Part shown: one piece after another, positions 32,494 to 33,041 of the stretch
How positions within the stretch are numbered: the stretch's first letter is position 1
Layout: every line of letters begins with the position of its first letter
Source of the DNA: Phycisphaerales bacterium
GTDB lineage: Bacteria > Planctomycetota > Phycisphaerae > Phycisphaerales > SM1A02
Length of the DNA: 33,041 nucleotides
Assembly (NCBI GenBank): GCA_029260575.1
Contig: JAJDDB010000018.1
Span: 1-33,041, forward strand
Reading direction: 5' to 3'
The notes under the pieces: model-generated
Databases searched by the model: none
The model's input: only the letters and a program-made list of their open reading frames with translations
Told to the model about the DNA's origin: nothing
Translations under genes and position numbers: made by a program

Positions 32494-33041
32494 GCCCCCG
32501 CCATGGCCGGTTTCCCAGCGCCCATGTGCTTGATGATGTCATCTGCGAACTCGCTGCACTTGCGCAGCGTTGCTCCGTCCATCAGGCGTTCGAAGTCGTA
32601 GGTCACAGTCTTTGCGCTGATCGCGCCTTCGATGCCTTTGACGATGAGGTCTGCAGCTTCTTCCCAGCCCATGTAGCGCAGCATCATTTCGCCGCTGAGG
32701 ACCACGCTGCCCGGGTTGACCTTGTCCAGGTTCGCGTACTTCGGCGCGGTGCCGTGCGTGGCCTCGAAGATTGCGTGGCCGCTGTCGTAGTTGATGTTCG
32801 CGCCGGGGGCGATGCCGATGCCGCCCACCTGGGCCGCCAGCGCGTCGGACAGGTAATCGCCGTTGAGGTTCATCGTCGCGACCACGTCGTAGCTCTTGGC
32901 CCGCGTGAGCACCTGCTGGAGGGTGATGTCGGCGATGGTGTCGCGGATGAGCAACTTGCTCTTCCACTTGCCGTCTCCGTGCGTGTCCCAGAGCTTCATG
33001 GCGGTTTCCACTTCGGCGCGAATCGTCGCCTGCTGGTCGGG
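32490..33041 (-). CDS. icd: NADP-dependent isocitrate dehydrogenase, C-terminal part
   Basis: Icd oxidises isocitrate to 2-oxoglutarate in the TCA cycle. Only the last 183 residues are in the window; the reading frame continues beyond the right edge. The blocks [63 protein letters not shown] and [14 protein letters not shown] match bacterial homodimeric Icd closely, including the NADP-side HGTAPKYA segment. The helicase gene begins 33 bases after its stop on the same strand. Confidence 0.95.
   Translation of the reverse strand, partial: PDQQATIRAEVETAMKLWDTHGDGKWKSKLLIRDTIADITLQQVLTRAKSYDVVATMNLNGDYLSDALAAQVGGIGIAPGANINYDSGHAIFEATHGTAPKYANLDKVNPGSVVLSGEMMLRYMGWEEAADLIVKGIEGAISAKTVTYDFERLMDGATLRKCSEFADDIIKHMGAGKPAMAGA

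Overview
The window looks like chromosomal DNA from a Planctomycetota bacterium, most likely class Phycisphaerae or a close relative. This is inferred from gene content, since no rRNA marker is present. Pointers are the rpsP-trmD-rplS order with no rimM between, a hopanoid radical SAM enzyme (HpnH), a giant tricorn-type protease, a DUF502 membrane protein, a PEP-CTERM-like exported protein, a membrane protein ending in a CxxC...CxxC zinc ribbon, and a long-type REP-associated transposase. Most of the window is G+C-rich and densely coding; the helicase gene near the right end looks more A+T-rich by eye.

Layout. 1-790: gene-poor DNA with a degenerate 21-bp tandem array (256-507) and a possible 56-residue membrane protein. 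795-3420: hotdog thioesterase, purN, and an exported TPR/zinc-protease/PDZ protein. 3543-5751: DUF502 membrane protein, then hpf-ptsN-ptsH, resembling the regulatory PTS part of an rpoN operon. 5891-7017: PEP-CTERM-like protein and a frame-broken exported-protein gene. 7166-9929: hpnH, an F420/NADP-type oxidoreductase, a 68-residue conserved-looking protein and an M50 protease. 10101-11797: rpsP, trmD, rplS. 11888-12937 (minus): STAS-domain protein and a small charged protein. 13229-16957: tricorn protease homologue. 17055-21329 (minus): SWIM-like protein with a ruined zinc site, SNF2-type helicase, and tRNA-Lys(UUU). 21648-25051: two lipoproteins and xerC. 25203-28102: zinc-ribbon membrane protein, PAC2-family protein, small membrane protein, HbpS/GlcG-like protein.

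28150-32456 is the accessory part. It holds REP palindromes around a frameshifted RAYT transposase, an uncharacterised two-domain protein, a second degenerate 21-bp array (29688-29897), and a large stand-alone helicase with a C-terminal PD-(D/E)xK nuclease signature. That helicase starts 33 bp past the 3' end of icd, which runs off the right edge.

Most promising leads: the single-gene helicase-nuclease (candidate defence protein), the SNF2 partner whose SWIM motif CxC has become DxD, the two 21-bp arrays built of boxes in both orientations, and the local REP/REPIN-RAYT set with a broken transposase.
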